This document shows positions 26,301 through 34,689 of a stretch of DNA of 64,000 nucleotides, one piece after another (position 1 is the first letter of the stretch; every line of letters begins with the position of its first letter). The DNA comes from Chitinophagaceae bacterium UBA1953. GTDB taxonomy: Bacteria; Bacteroidota; Bacteroidia; Chitinophagales; Chitinophagaceae. The translations under genes and the position numbers were made by a program. The notes beneath the pieces are model-generated. The model was not told the DNA's origin, made no database searches, and was given only the letters and a program-made list of their open reading frames with translations. The stretch spans positions 425,577 to 489,576 of the forward strand of contig DDEN01000056.1 of NCBI GenBank assembly GCA_002336115.1. The letters run 5' to 3'.

Positions 26301-29300
26301 GTATGTTTTTTCATCGCCGGGGAACGTACCCACACTTCCAAATACAGGATCATCGGCTGTTGCAAATGTTTCTGTAAGAACACCATCAACAAATACTTTC
26401 ACTGTGTCTTTCCAGATCATATCGAACGGACTCCACATATTGTTGACATCTCTTTCACGGTATTTCACTTTTACACTTATAGTACCTGTGCTTCCTGCTA
26501 TATAACTGCAGGGATTGCCACTGGCTGTCATTACTGCACCTCCCATATTTACAGGTGCAGCGCAGGCATTTGGTGCTGGACAATTAAGCGGTATTGAATT
26601 TGTAACAAGACTGCTGGTTAAAGTAAAGTCGGTTACACTTACAGTATAAGTAAAGTTGCCACCACATGTAACACCAGTAAGTGCATAACTGTAATCGCCG
26701 TTGCTGTTGGTTGTTGTTGTGATTAACTGTGTACCTGTGTTGATGGTTACTTCAGCACCTGCAACTGCAGTTGGATTTTGTGTTCCATAATATTGTGCAT
26801 GCCCACTGATGATAACTTTCAATTGCGGACATACCTGTACACTTGTACCTGTAGTTACATTAATACCGCCTGGTAATATTGGTGAACCAACAATCACTGG
26901 TCTGATAGAATAGTTGTTCAGCGGATTTATATCGCCCAATGTATTACTGCTGTCGATCCATACTTTGATTGGATAGAAACCTTCAGCAGCAAATGACATG
27001 GTGCGGCTGATGGTTGCAGTGGAGAATGCATTCACTGCCGGTAAAACATCTTCCGCAATTAATATTGTATCCCTGTAAAATTTAACGGGAACATTGCTTG
27101 CAGGAATTGCAGTACTGTTGCTTACCTGTGCAAATACAGTAAATGTTTCACCCGGTGCAGGATTGTTTTTACTGAAAGTGATATTGTTGGCAAATATTCT
27201 TAAATCAATCTGCTGATCAGTTACAACAGGCCCGCTGATATAATTTGTATTTACAGATGTGGCTGTGTTACCATTAGCATCAACAGCAGAGAACTGGTAA
27301 CCTGCAGTATTGGTATAATTGTTATGTGTGAATGTGTATGTATAAACAACACCTGTAACATAATCTGTACTGCTTCCATCTTTCGTCATAGTAAACACAC
27401 CTTCGTTGATGTCTGTAAAATCATGATCACCATTTAAATCAATACCAATCTTTGGATAACCTGTTTGCGGCGCAAGATTGTTTGATGATTTATACAGAAT
27501 CTTATACGTATAGTTTCCTGTTTGTCCTGCAACAGGATTTACACCTGTGCTTCCGTTAAATGGTGTGCCGGAAACAAATTGTAAAACAGGAGGTGCTCCC
27601 GGATTGTAACCATTACCACTAACTGCAGTTGTAACAAAACCAAGACCCGCAGTTGATGATTCAATTTTCAATTGAGCGGAATAAGCACCAACAGCAGATG
27701 GTGTAAATGCAACAGGTAAATTAATACTGCCACCGGCTGGTATTACAGTGCCTGCTGTAAATGTTGGAACAAATGCAGCATCAGTAGTTGTAGCGTTACT
27801 TAGTGTAACACTTACATTACCAGTATTGGTAACAGAGAAGGTATAGTTGCCCGTTGAAGCAACTGTAACATTTCCGAAATTATAACCTGCAGCCGGAGTG
27901 AGAGTCCATGACAATACCTTGTTAATGCCGGTACCGTTCAATACTACATCATAAATGCCGGTTGACATCTGCAACTGCATTGCCTGTGTATATGTTTGCG
28001 CTGCAGAAGGTGCAAAGCTTACTTGAATAGTATGATTGCCGCCGGCAGGAATTGTAACTGCACTGCTGAAGTTGGTTGTGAACGGAGCACTTGCATTAAC
28101 TGCGTTAATGGTTTGATCTGTTGCACTGTTATTTGTTATGATGAGATTTTTTGTAACCGTTGTTGTTAACGGAACATTTCCAAACCTGAGTGTATCGTTT
28201 GAAATAGCAATATAATCGGTGAAGAAGCTTGCATTATTAGTAAGACTCCATTTTCCTTCCTGGCTCTTTGTGCGGATGTATAATGTATGCTGTCCGCTGC
28301 TTAAGCCCGTTGTATTAACAGCCACAGAAAGATTATTAATATCAGTTGACGGAGTAATGCTGATAGCTGTTGCTGCACCTGTTCCCGGATCGGTATCAAT
28401 AAAATATTCTGCAGCAATAATGTTTTGAGCAGGGGAGGGGTTAACCGGATAAGCGGGGTTGTTATCAACAAGGAAATCAACTTGATTAGTGATACTCCAT
28501 TTGCCTTCCTGGCTTTTTGTACGAATAAAGAAGCGATGCACACCCTGGCTTAAACCGGAAGTATTTGCTGAAAAATTTAGCCCGTTAATATCGGTTGCAG
28601 CATTTACGCTGATGGATGTTGCAGCACCTGTGCCGGGGTCAGTATCAATAAAATATTCTGCTGCAATAATATTCTGTGCTGTTGCAGGTGTTGCTGGATA
28701 GACAGGATCATAGTCAACAAGAAAATCCTTCAGATTCACTAAACTCCATTTCCCTTCATTACTTTTTGTACGAACATAAATTCGATGTACACCCTGACTT
28801 AAGCCGGAAGTATTAGCTGAAAAAGTTAATCCGTTAATATCTGTTGCCGCACTTACGCTGATGGAAGTTGCAGCACCAAAGCCGGGATCTGTATCAATAA
28901 AATATTCAGCCCCAATAATATTCTGTGCAGATGCTGGCGAAGTGGGATAAGCCGGATCATCATTATAAATAAACTCACTGAAGTTGGTTAAGCTCCATTT
29001 TCCTTCCTGGTTTTTTGTGCGGATATAAACACGATGAACACCGTTTGTTAAACTGCTTGTATTTACAGTAATGGGTATATTGTTTAAATCTAAACCTGCT
29101 GTTACTGTAATTGCAGTTGCATTACCTATGCCGGGATCGGTATCAATAAAATATTCTGCTGCCACAATGTTTTGTGCCGCAACCGGTGATGATGGGTAAG
29201 CAGGATCAAAATCGTACAGAAATTCTTTTATTCCAATCATACTCCAATAGCCTTCTGCACTGCGGGTACGCAAATACAACCTGTGTATGCCATTACTTAA

Positions 29301-29519
29301 ACCGTTTACATTAATAACTGCTGCAAGGCTGCTGATGTCAACAGCCGATGTAACAGCAACAGGGGTTGCATTTCCAAAGCCCGGATCAGCATCAATAAAA
29401 TATTCTGCTGCCACAATGTTTTGTGCCGCAGCCGGTGCAGAAGGATAATCCGGATCCTGTGCAAACAAAACTGTATTGCACACAAGAAGTGCCAGTATGA
29501 TGAGGAACGTTTTTTTCAT
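23343..29519 (-). CDS. Giant T9SS-secreted multidomain adhesin-like protein
   Basis: A 2,058-residue secreted protein. The ATG at 29519 gives a signal peptide ending in LFAQ. In order there are: five ~83-residue repeats (about 22-436) with the core AAEYFIDTDPG and RTKSQEGKWSLTN; two ASH/HYDIN-like Ig domains (about 440-655, each with an FGNV-x-TTTVTK or FGNVTVAS opening); a domain with a calcium-loop-like DLNGDHDFTD; and several CARDB-type adhesion domains mixed with one carboxypeptidase-regulatory-like domain (about 790-1640). A region of unclear fold follows, and the last ~75 residues are a type A T9SS sorting domain starting LYPNPVTSVMQITG. It is probably a surface adhesin or matrix protein; no enzymatic domain is seen. 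A beta-helix gene precedes it, 146 bp away. Confidence 0.88.
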   Translation of the reverse strand: MKKTFLIILALLVCNTVLFAQDPDYPSAPAAAQNIVAAEYFIDADPGFGNATPVAVTSAVDISSLAAVINVNGLSNGIHRLYLRTRSAEGYWSMIGIKEFLYDFDPAYPSSPVAAQNIVAAEYFIDTDPGIGNATAITVTAGLDLNNIPITVNTSSLTNGVHRVYIRTKNQEGKWSLTNFSEFIYNDDPAYPTSPASAQNIIGAEYFIDTDPGFGAATSISVSAATDINGLTFSANTSGLSQGVHRIYVRTKSNEGKWSLVNLKDFLVDYDPVYPATPATAQNIIAAEYFIDTDPGTGAATSISVNAATDINGLNFSANTSGLSQGVHRFFIRTKSQEGKWSITNQVDFLVDNNPAYPVNPSPAQNIIAAEYFIDTDPGTGAATAISITPSTDINNLSVAVNTTGLSSGQHTLYIRTKSQEGKWSLTNNASFFTDYIAISNDTLRFGNVPLTTTVTKNLIITNNSATDQTINAVNASAPFTTNFSSAVTIPAGGNHTIQVSFAPSAAQTYTQAMQLQMSTGIYDVVLNGTGINKVLSWTLTPAAGYNFGNVTVASTGNYTFSVTNTGNVSVTLSNATTTDAAFVPTFTAGTVIPAGGSINLPVAFTPSAVGAYSAQLKIESSTAGLGFVTTAVSGNGYNPGAPPVLQFVSGTPFNGSTGVNPVAGQTGNYTYKILYKSSNNLAPQTGYPKIGIDLNGDHDFTDINEGVFTMTKDGSSTDYVTGVVYTYTFTHNNYTNTAGYQFSAVDANGNTATSVNTNYISGPVVTDQQIDLRIFANNITFSKNNPAPGETFTVFAQVSNSTAIPASNVPVKFYRDTILIAEDVLPAVNAFSTATISRTMSFAAEGFYPIKVWIDSSNTLGDINPLNNYSIRPVIVGSPILPGGINVTTGTSVQVCPQLKVIISGHAQYYGTQNPTAVAGAEVTINTGTQLITTTTNSNGDYSYALTGVTCGGNFTYTVSVTDFTLTSSLVTNSIPLNCPAPNACAAPVNMGGAVMTASGNPCSYIAGSTGTISVKVKYRERDVNNMWSPFDMIWKDTVKVFVDGVLTETFATADDPVFGSVGTFPGDEKTYPVNINFSTPGTHTVTATASYVYNEFLQIPSSIYHGSFTAMTASGSVTLNVLPDLPDLTIQGFSQTGFTAFSFQDANIKCVTAGSHTVKVYDSIPGGSVTLIKTSVISSLSGGSANTISYSDPTMTAGTHIIKVITDSEETVTETDEGNNIKLFTIVVPQSELSITSFNASPTAISTGGSTKFVAVIKNSGRTTGSFDVKFTANGAQVGALKTVTSLGENASVTVTSDSYTVANANNTCGITAEVIADAANTVTESDETNNSKQFALSSDLKPYQLGNEAGSSAGNPVVVRVNTTNQFYPAIRNIGYRDVSNVTVRFTLNGNWLAADTISNVKAGEQFAAHASFTQMFAVPGTYEIKVVADTANTICESDETNNEGSFFIRVVDSKADLEELSQYISPSSLNPNLAQNISIVGTVRNTGGKVSAPTVVRFLVDDIQLGTDVPINAILPGKDTTVAATATYSSIISGVKVIKLIADPANLVDEEREDNNLATRTIIVGDAPDMARSYAGAISFNPSGFVAGDSVNVSFIIKNNGTQDGTAWVRFYVKDTTFGTLQVDSTQFFLASGGTTTITRKMFFALNHGYVVTEIDRSNPMEFDLLNNTDTLRFDNVAKMKKHVTINSNLDMKQGAPTELPGWIGGKIILGDYDLTVNGTILNADTSHFIITNGSGKLKLVNNNAQNTFPVGTGLYNSNFVKINNTGTQDNFSVRVVPYVLLNGISGDTIVTGNVNRTWLIDEQTPGGSNASVEAFWFAGNELPAFNRNESRISHFNSSWQLGDAGSATSDTLGRFSRIQTGYTSFSPFSVTSSGTVTALPLKFIDFTAVPSGNDVLLTWVTENESSASHYDVEYSTNGTVFIKLAEEKSNNTNGRQLYRYTDISPGMDVIFYRIKQVDINGTYLYTGSVKVTLGKSKSAQLYPNPVTSVMQITGLNVSEVKSIQLVSVNGRAVKELPVNYQLQYNVSSLQKGTYYIRILKKDRTIQILSFIKL
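28212..29456 (-). repeat. Five tandem ~249-bp in-frame repeats
   Basis: These encode the five ~83-residue AEYFIDTDPG modules. The middle copies stay close at DNA level (for example the TCAATAAAATATTCTGC block recurs in nearly every copy), which indicates recent duplication or gene conversion. Ends are approximate. Confidence 0.8.
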
Positions 29520-29665
29520 CGTGTATTTTTTTTCATGCAGCATGTTGTTGTAACTGCTGCAAGTAAACTGCATAAACAGAACATCAGCCGGTGTGTATAT
29601 TGTTATGCACACCAATCAGCAGCAGCAGCGAATGTCAATTCCTTTGTTGCCGGATGAATCAGAAA

Positions 29666-30718
29666 TCAATTATTGTTTTTTGTACTTACCGTAATGTTCA
29701 TGGTTGCAGTACCTGAAGGGATTGATCCCGGAACTGTTAAACTGTAAATGGTAGGTATATTAGGAATACCTGATAGGATATAACCATCCTGTGCATTAAA
29801 TGCTCCGCAATCGGGTGTAATACCACCAACTGTAAGCCCGGCACCAATTGCAGGCGATCCTGCTTTTAACCGCCATTGACCATCGGTACTGTTACTGGTT
29901 AAGCCCTGGAACAATGCTGCATCTGTTTGATTGTTTACATTATTATAAGTGCCGACAAAAGAAGAAAATCCTGTAGGAGCGCCAACGCAGAGATTGTTTT
30001 TGACTGTAACATTTACAACTGAAAATGTAGTGTTGTTAATGATATTATTTGCGAAGTAGGCATTGTAAAGCGTAACGCCTCCACGGAAAACATTGTTGCG
30101 TATAAGATTATTGCTGTTGCTGCTGTTCGACATGTCAACTCCACCAGTAAAAATATTGTTTCTTACTTCCCAGTCCTGCATTACCATTGAAGAATTTCCT
30201 ACATAGCCTGTGATGTGACATTTATTGATTTTCCATCCAACCATTTTTGTATTTGCAGAAACTCCGTAATAAGTGCCTACACCGCTGAAATTGCACCTTG
30301 TAATGGTAATGTTATCAGTTGCTGATCCCTGAGAAGCCCCTACTGCCATAAAGAAGTTATCTATGCCAATTAATTTTGAACCGGAACCAGTTGAATCAAA
30401 TACTACATAACCACCTCCTAAACTTGAACTGTAAGAATTTGCCTGTAAACCGGAATTGCTGTTTGTACCACTTAAAAAGTAACCGGTTCCTATCACTACA
30501 ACACGTTTATACAAGCCAAACCCTCCGTACGATGTTGCACTTCCTTCAATATAAAGCGTATCATCATTTAAAACAGAACTGCTCCCCATTGCAGTGGAGA
30601 TTGAATTGAAATCAGCATTTACCCCGGCGTTGTTATTAATGCGCCAAACTTTTGCTTGTGCGGGTAAAGAAAGAATAATTACTGAAAGAATAAGTATAAA
30701 GCCAGACATCTTTTTCAT
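29666..30718 (-). CDS. Exported right-handed parallel beta-helix protein
   Basis: A 350-residue exported protein with a signal peptide (MKKMSGFILILSVIILSLPAQA). Most of the mature chain has the turn pattern of a right-handed beta-helix: short strands alternating with Asn/Ser/Gly turns, such as NNLIRNNVFRGGVTLYNAYF then ANNIINNTTFS. The last turn closes with GSPAIGAGLTVGGITPDCGA, a tail common in such Bacteroidota proteins. Beta-helices of this type bind or cleave polysaccharides, but no lyase or hydrolase catalytic residues can be pinpointed, so a structural role is as likely. It precedes the giant adhesin on the same strand and has palindrome site B upstream of its promoter. Confidence 0.75.
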   Translation of the reverse strand: MKKMSGFILILSVIILSLPAQAKVWRINNNAGVNADFNSISTAMGSSSVLNDDTLYIEGSATSYGGFGLYKRVVVIGTGYFLSGTNSNSGLQANSYSSSLGGGYVVFDSTGSGSKLIGIDNFFMAVGASQGSATDNITITRCNFSGVGTYYGVSANTKMVGWKINKCHITGYVGNSSMVMQDWEVRNNIFTGGVDMSNSSNSNNLIRNNVFRGGVTLYNAYFANNIINNTTFSVVNVTVKNNLCVGAPTGFSSFVGTYNNVNNQTDAALFQGLTSNSTDGQWRLKAGSPAIGAGLTVGGITPDCGAFNAQDGYILSGIPNIPTIYSLTVPGSIPSGTATMNITVSTKNNN

Positions 30719-30749
30719 AAAATAAATTTTGCAGTTATTAATGGCTGTA

Positions 30750-30757
30750 AAAATGTA
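30750..30757 (-). promoter_or_regulatory. -7-like element (TACATTTT) for the beta-helix/adhesin operon
   Basis: The plus strand reads AAAATGTA, one mismatch from CAAATGTA. It lies 32 bp upstream of the ATG at 30718 and 33 bp (centre to centre) from palindrome site B, matching the geometry at 23.2 kb. Confidence 0.5.
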
Positions 30758-30777
30758 AAACTGCCATTACCTGCACA

Positions 30778-30795
30778 ATCCCTAAAAAAGGGGAT
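30778..30795. promoter_or_regulatory. Palindromic putative operator, site B
   Basis: ATCCC, TAAAAAA, GGGGAT. It is the cleanest match to the shared motif. It lies between the start of the beta-helix gene and the end of the response regulator gene, 33 bp from the proposed -7 box. Confidence 0.55.
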
Positions 30796-30842
30796 ATATG
30801 AAAAAATGTGTATAAGAAAAGCGAAAAAGAAAGGTGCTGAAG

Positions 30843-31463
30843 TTACTGCCTCATAATTTTATTAATTGCTTCAGTACGGCTTTGCACCTGCAGCTTTTCA
30901 TAGATATTACGTGTATGCGTACGAACAGTTTCCAAACCAATATTGAGTTCGGCTGCTATTTCTTTATAACGCAAACCTTTTGCAAGCGACTTTAATATTT
31001 CTTTTTCACGCTGGGTAAGCAACTCCGATTCGTCAATTGTATTCTTTTGCTGAAAAGAGGCAATCACTTTTCTTGCTATCTGGCTGCTCATGGGGGAGCC
31101 TCCATTATATACCTCGGTAATTGAATCGAGAATCTTTACAGGAGCGGTTTTCTTCAACAGGTAGCCGCTTGCACCTGCTTTTAATGACTCAAAAATACTT
31201 TCATCATCTTCGTACACCGTACTCATGATGAACTGTGTTTTCCTGCACTGGTTCTTTAATTTACGTACTGCTTCAATACCATTAATGCCGGGAAGATTAA
31301 TATCCATTAAAACAACATCAGGATAAATGTCCGGCAGCTTTTCTATTGCTTCTTCAGCATTGGAAAAAACCTGCCTGCAGCTAAATCCTTCACTGCCATC
31401 AATCAGCAACTGAAGACCTTCCCTTATTTCTTTTACATCTTCAACTATAACAACAGTGATCAT
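30843..31463 (-). CDS. NarL/LuxR-type response regulator
   Basis: A 206-residue response regulator. The receiver domain begins MITVVIVEDVKEIREGLQLL, with the phosphoacceptor Asp54 in VVLMDINLPG and the conserved lysine in YLLKKTAPV. The C-terminal LuxR/GerE helix-turn-helix is LTQREKEILKSLAKGLRYKE through TVRTHTRNIYEKL. It is 70 bp downstream of the propeller histidine kinase gene on the same strand and is surely its partner. NarL-type regulators bind short inverted repeats as dimers, so the palindromes at 23.3, 30.8 and 34.6 kb are candidate targets. That is inference. Confidence 0.93.
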   Translation of the reverse strand: MITVVIVEDVKEIREGLQLLIDGSEGFSCRQVFSNAEEAIEKLPDIYPDVVLMDINLPGINGIEAVRKLKNQCRKTQFIMSTVYEDDESIFESLKAGASGYLLKKTAPVKILDSITEVYNGGSPMSSQIARKVIASFQQKNTIDESELLTQREKEILKSLAKGLRYKEIAAELNIGLETVRTHTRNIYEKLQVQSRTEAINKIMRQ

Positions 31464-31533
31464 TTAATTTTTTTCTTTTTCAATTAACGGTAAAAATAAA
31501 ATGTTATACTACTTACAGGGTAACAAAAAAGTG

Positions 31534-34500
31534 TTAGGTGTGAATTTTTATTGTACATGATGTTCCTTTACCCTGTATAGAACTGATGTTAAATTCTCCT
31601 CCTGCATTTTGTATTCTGTTTTCCATATTTTTCAACCCGTTTGCAAACAACCGTACCGATTTTTCGTCAAATCCTTTGCCATCGTCTTTTATACTGATAA
31701 TAATTTCTCCCTGGATTTCGCTGATGCTCACGAAAACATTATTACACCAGGCATGTTTGGCTATATTCTGAAAACATTCTTTTACTGTAAGGAAAATATT
31801 TCTTCGTTGCTCTTCACCTAAGTGTGTTGCAGAAAATTCAGCAGGGTAATCAAAGTGCATCTGTACAGAAAGCGCTTCAAAGTATTTCAAACCATATTCA
31901 CGTATGTAGGCTGATAAACTTTCCAGCGAATCATTTTTTGGATTGAGTACCCAGATAATATCCTGCAGGTTATCCACCAGTTCTCTTGATGAAACTGCAA
32001 TTTTATCAATCTGTTCTTTTGCTTTTTCGGGCTGCATCAGTTTTTGTTTGGCTACTTCACTCAATATTGCAATCTTGGTTAAGCCGCTTCCAAGATCATC
32101 GTGCATATCTCTGCTGATGCGGTTACGTTCTTTTTCAACTGCCTGTTGTTTTTCCATTTCAGCTTTTTGCCTGTCAAGCCTCCGGTTAATATAACTGCTG
32201 ATAAAATAGAAGATCAGCCCAAGAACACTTAATGTGATGATTGTTCTGAACCACCAGCTTTTCCACCACGGTGCTTGAATGTGCAAACTGAATGTAAACA
32301 TTTCTTTAGCCATAACGCCATCTGCATTAAATGCTTTTACCCGCAGTGTATAACTGCCGGGCGGCAGGTTGGCATACCTGATGAATGTATTGTTCGGTGC
32401 AGTAACCCATCCCTTATCATAACCATCAAGCTTGTAGCTGATGCTGTTTGCTTCAGCATTTGCATAGTCAATAACTGTAAAGCGGAAGCTGATGGTGTTT
32501 TGCTTATAACTGAGCGAAAGAGAATGCAACTCTGAAATGTTTATAGGGCTTTTGTATTTTGTATCATTCAGTTGCAGATCAGAGAGCAGCAACTGCGGAG
32601 CTACGGGTGTATTTTTAAAGTCAGAGGGAAAGAATGCGTTCAGCCCATTTACACCGCCAAACAATATTTCATTATTCTGTGCTTTAGCGAAAGAGTACGT
32701 ATTATACTCGTTGCTCTGTAATCCATCGCCAACAGAAAATTGTTTTATGCTGAAGTCTGTTGTATTGAACCTGTTGATGCCTGCATTTGTACTTAGCCAG
32801 AGATAGTTTTCATCTGGCACAACTCCATAAATATACTGATTGCTCAAACCATCATCTGCTGTAAATATTTTCCTGATGGCCAGTTGTTTTTTGTTAAACT
32901 GTATTAATCCAACAGTTGAGCCAATCCAGATAATACTGTCGTTTGTTTCACTGAAGCATTTAATGGTTGACTGGGACGGGAATTTTTTTATATTGATAAA
33001 AGAATCAGCTTCCATCCTGTAAACAGAAAATCCTTTAAACGCTTTTGAAATATACACATTGCCCGGATGGTCGCTGTATGTCGTTAAATACACATCATTC
33101 GGCTCAACACCTTTGGCGGCAGTAATGTGGTAGCTGTTATTGATTTTTTCAGCAATGAATAAACCTGCGTTGGACGAAAGCAGCATTTTTCCATTCTGCA
33201 GTTTGCTCATGAAATTAAACTGAAGTGCAGCGGGGTTCGGCGATGAAATATCCAGCTTGGTTATTTGTTTATTGACTGTATTGGCAATATAAATGCCGCT
33301 GAGTGTGGCAATCCATATTTCATTATCACCAGTCTTACATAAATATTCAATAGAAGGAGGAATGCCCTTGCGGATGGTTTGTTTAATTTTTTTCTTTTCA
33401 TCAAGAATAAGTATGCCACCGGTTTGTGTGCCGCACCATATTTCATTATTGATGTTTACGATTGACTTGATAAAATTATCGGTTGCCGATGCAACAGTTT
33501 CTTCTTTTGATAGATAATGATTAAAGCGGAATTTATTCAGACTAGTGTAATCAACACCATTACCCCAGGTTGACACCCAGAGATTAAAACTGGCATCGGT
33601 ATAAATATACTGTACCTGGTTGCCCGAAATTGAATAAGCATTGTATGGCGAGCTGCTGTATTGCCTGCTTATATTTTCTGCCGATGCATCTGTTTTAAAC
33701 AAACCATTCTGCAATGTGCCAATCCAGAATGTACCATTGGTTTCAAAATGAAGTGCCGAAATACTCAAGCCGTTAAAGGCTTTTTTTGCTACTGGTTGTT
33801 TTTGCAAATCGTTCAGCATAAAAGTGTAAAGACTGTTGTTTGTCCCGATCCATAATGAATCCTTACCGGAAATCAGCATCGTGGAAACTCTTGTGCCGGG
33901 TAAATGAAGATTGGCTGATGACCATGAAACCTGCGCACCATTGATATTGCCTGTCCATATTACAGGCGTATTGTTGTTTACAACAATCATTTTGCTGAGT
34001 GGCTGATAAAGATCCTGCGGGTATGTTTTTACAATAAGATTACCACCTGTAAAACTGCTGTTGACTTTTTTAAAAGAATGATCGGCTGGATTGAAGATGA
34101 AGATTTCTGATCTTGACTGTAACCACACCTGTTGCTCATCATCAATATAAAACGGTGAATAAAACTGTTCATCTTCCTTGCGTGCCTTTAAACGGTAGCT
34201 GAAAAAACGGTTGAGCTTCCGGTTGTAGAAGTTGAGGCTTTCATTACTGCCAATCCATAAATTGCTTTCCTTATCTTCAAGTATGTTCAGGAAAAGTGTG
34301 CCCCGCAGACCATTTGTATCGGAAGGGGAAGAACGGAAAACAGTACAACCCATTCCATCAAACCTGTTCAACCCGTCAAACGAACTGATCCATATATAGC
34401 CTCTTGAATCACGGTAGATACAGTTATTTACTCCCTGCGACAACCCATTGTTAACCGAAAGATGGTTAAAGTAAAGCTGCTGGCTCTGCGACTGAAGTAA

Positions 34501-34542
34501 AATAAACAAGGTTGTTATAAACAATAAGAGAAAACGAAGCAT
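31534..34542 (-). CDS. Two-component-regulator-propeller histidine kinase
   Basis: A 1,002-residue membrane sensor. It has a signal peptide, then about 14 Reg_prop blades forming two periplasmic propellers (repeated IWIGT/LWIGS motifs), then a Y_Y_Y domain (SISYKLDGYDKGW then YANLPPGSYTLRVKAF). One membrane helix (about residues 760-780) leads into a cytoplasmic HisKA_3 domain with the phosphoacceptor His814 in ISRDMHDDLGSGLTK. The HATPase has its N box near KECFQNIAKHAW and G boxes DDGKGFDEKS and GGEFNISSIQGKGT. Kinases of this layout in Bacteroidota sense extracellular glycans or their breakdown products. Here the kinase is classical rather than hybrid and signals to the adjacent NarL-type regulator. 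Confidence 0.93.
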   Translation of the reverse strand: MLRFLLLFITTLFILLQSQSQQLYFNHLSVNNGLSQGVNNCIYRDSRGYIWISSFDGLNRFDGMGCTVFRSSPSDTNGLRGTLFLNILEDKESNLWIGSNESLNFYNRKLNRFFSYRLKARKEDEQFYSPFYIDDEQQVWLQSRSEIFIFNPADHSFKKVNSSFTGGNLIVKTYPQDLYQPLSKMIVVNNNTPVIWTGNINGAQVSWSSANLHLPGTRVSTMLISGKDSLWIGTNNSLYTFMLNDLQKQPVAKKAFNGLSISALHFETNGTFWIGTLQNGLFKTDASAENISRQYSSSPYNAYSISGNQVQYIYTDASFNLWVSTWGNGVDYTSLNKFRFNHYLSKEETVASATDNFIKSIVNINNEIWCGTQTGGILILDEKKKIKQTIRKGIPPSIEYLCKTGDNEIWIATLSGIYIANTVNKQITKLDISSPNPAALQFNFMSKLQNGKMLLSSNAGLFIAEKINNSYHITAAKGVEPNDVYLTTYSDHPGNVYISKAFKGFSVYRMEADSFINIKKFPSQSTIKCFSETNDSIIWIGSTVGLIQFNKKQLAIRKIFTADDGLSNQYIYGVVPDENYLWLSTNAGINRFNTTDFSIKQFSVGDGLQSNEYNTYSFAKAQNNEILFGGVNGLNAFFPSDFKNTPVAPQLLLSDLQLNDTKYKSPINISELHSLSLSYKQNTISFRFTVIDYANAEANSISYKLDGYDKGWVTAPNNTFIRYANLPPGSYTLRVKAFNADGVMAKEMFTFSLHIQAPWWKSWWFRTIITLSVLGLIFYFISSYINRRLDRQKAEMEKQQAVEKERNRISRDMHDDLGSGLTKIAILSEVAKQKLMQPEKAKEQIDKIAVSSRELVDNLQDIIWVLNPKNDSLESLSAYIREYGLKYFEALSVQMHFDYPAEFSATHLGEEQRRNIFLTVKECFQNIAKHAWCNNVFVSISEIQGEIIISIKDDGKGFDEKSVRLFANGLKNMENRIQNAGGEFNISSIQGKGTSCTIKIHT

Positions 34543-34611
34543 CCTGTAAAATAAGAAACCTTTTTTGATTGAAAGTCAACCGACAGAAATGCCTGTTACA
34601 GTGTTATAAAA

Positions 34612-34629
34612 ATCACTAAAAAAGGGGAT
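34612..34629. promoter_or_regulatory. Palindromic putative operator, site C (between two divergent kinase operons)
   Basis: ATCAC, TAAAAAA, GGGGAT: identical to site B except for one substitution in the left arm. It lies 70 bp from the start of the minus-strand kinase gene and 61 bp from the start of the plus-strand kinase gene. A TTTATTTG box (34652-34659) sits 35 bp from its centre toward the plus-strand gene. Confidence 0.5.
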
Positions 34630-34689
34630 AAGAATGAACAACGATAAATTCTTTATTTGTAAACTGTGGGTAAAGCATTAATTTAAAAT

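Noticed and set aside
28212..29456. Possible CRISPR-like regular repeats
   Set aside because: The ~249-bp units are in-frame coding repeats without spacers and continue the adhesin reading frame; no short repeat/spacer structure or cas gene is in the window.
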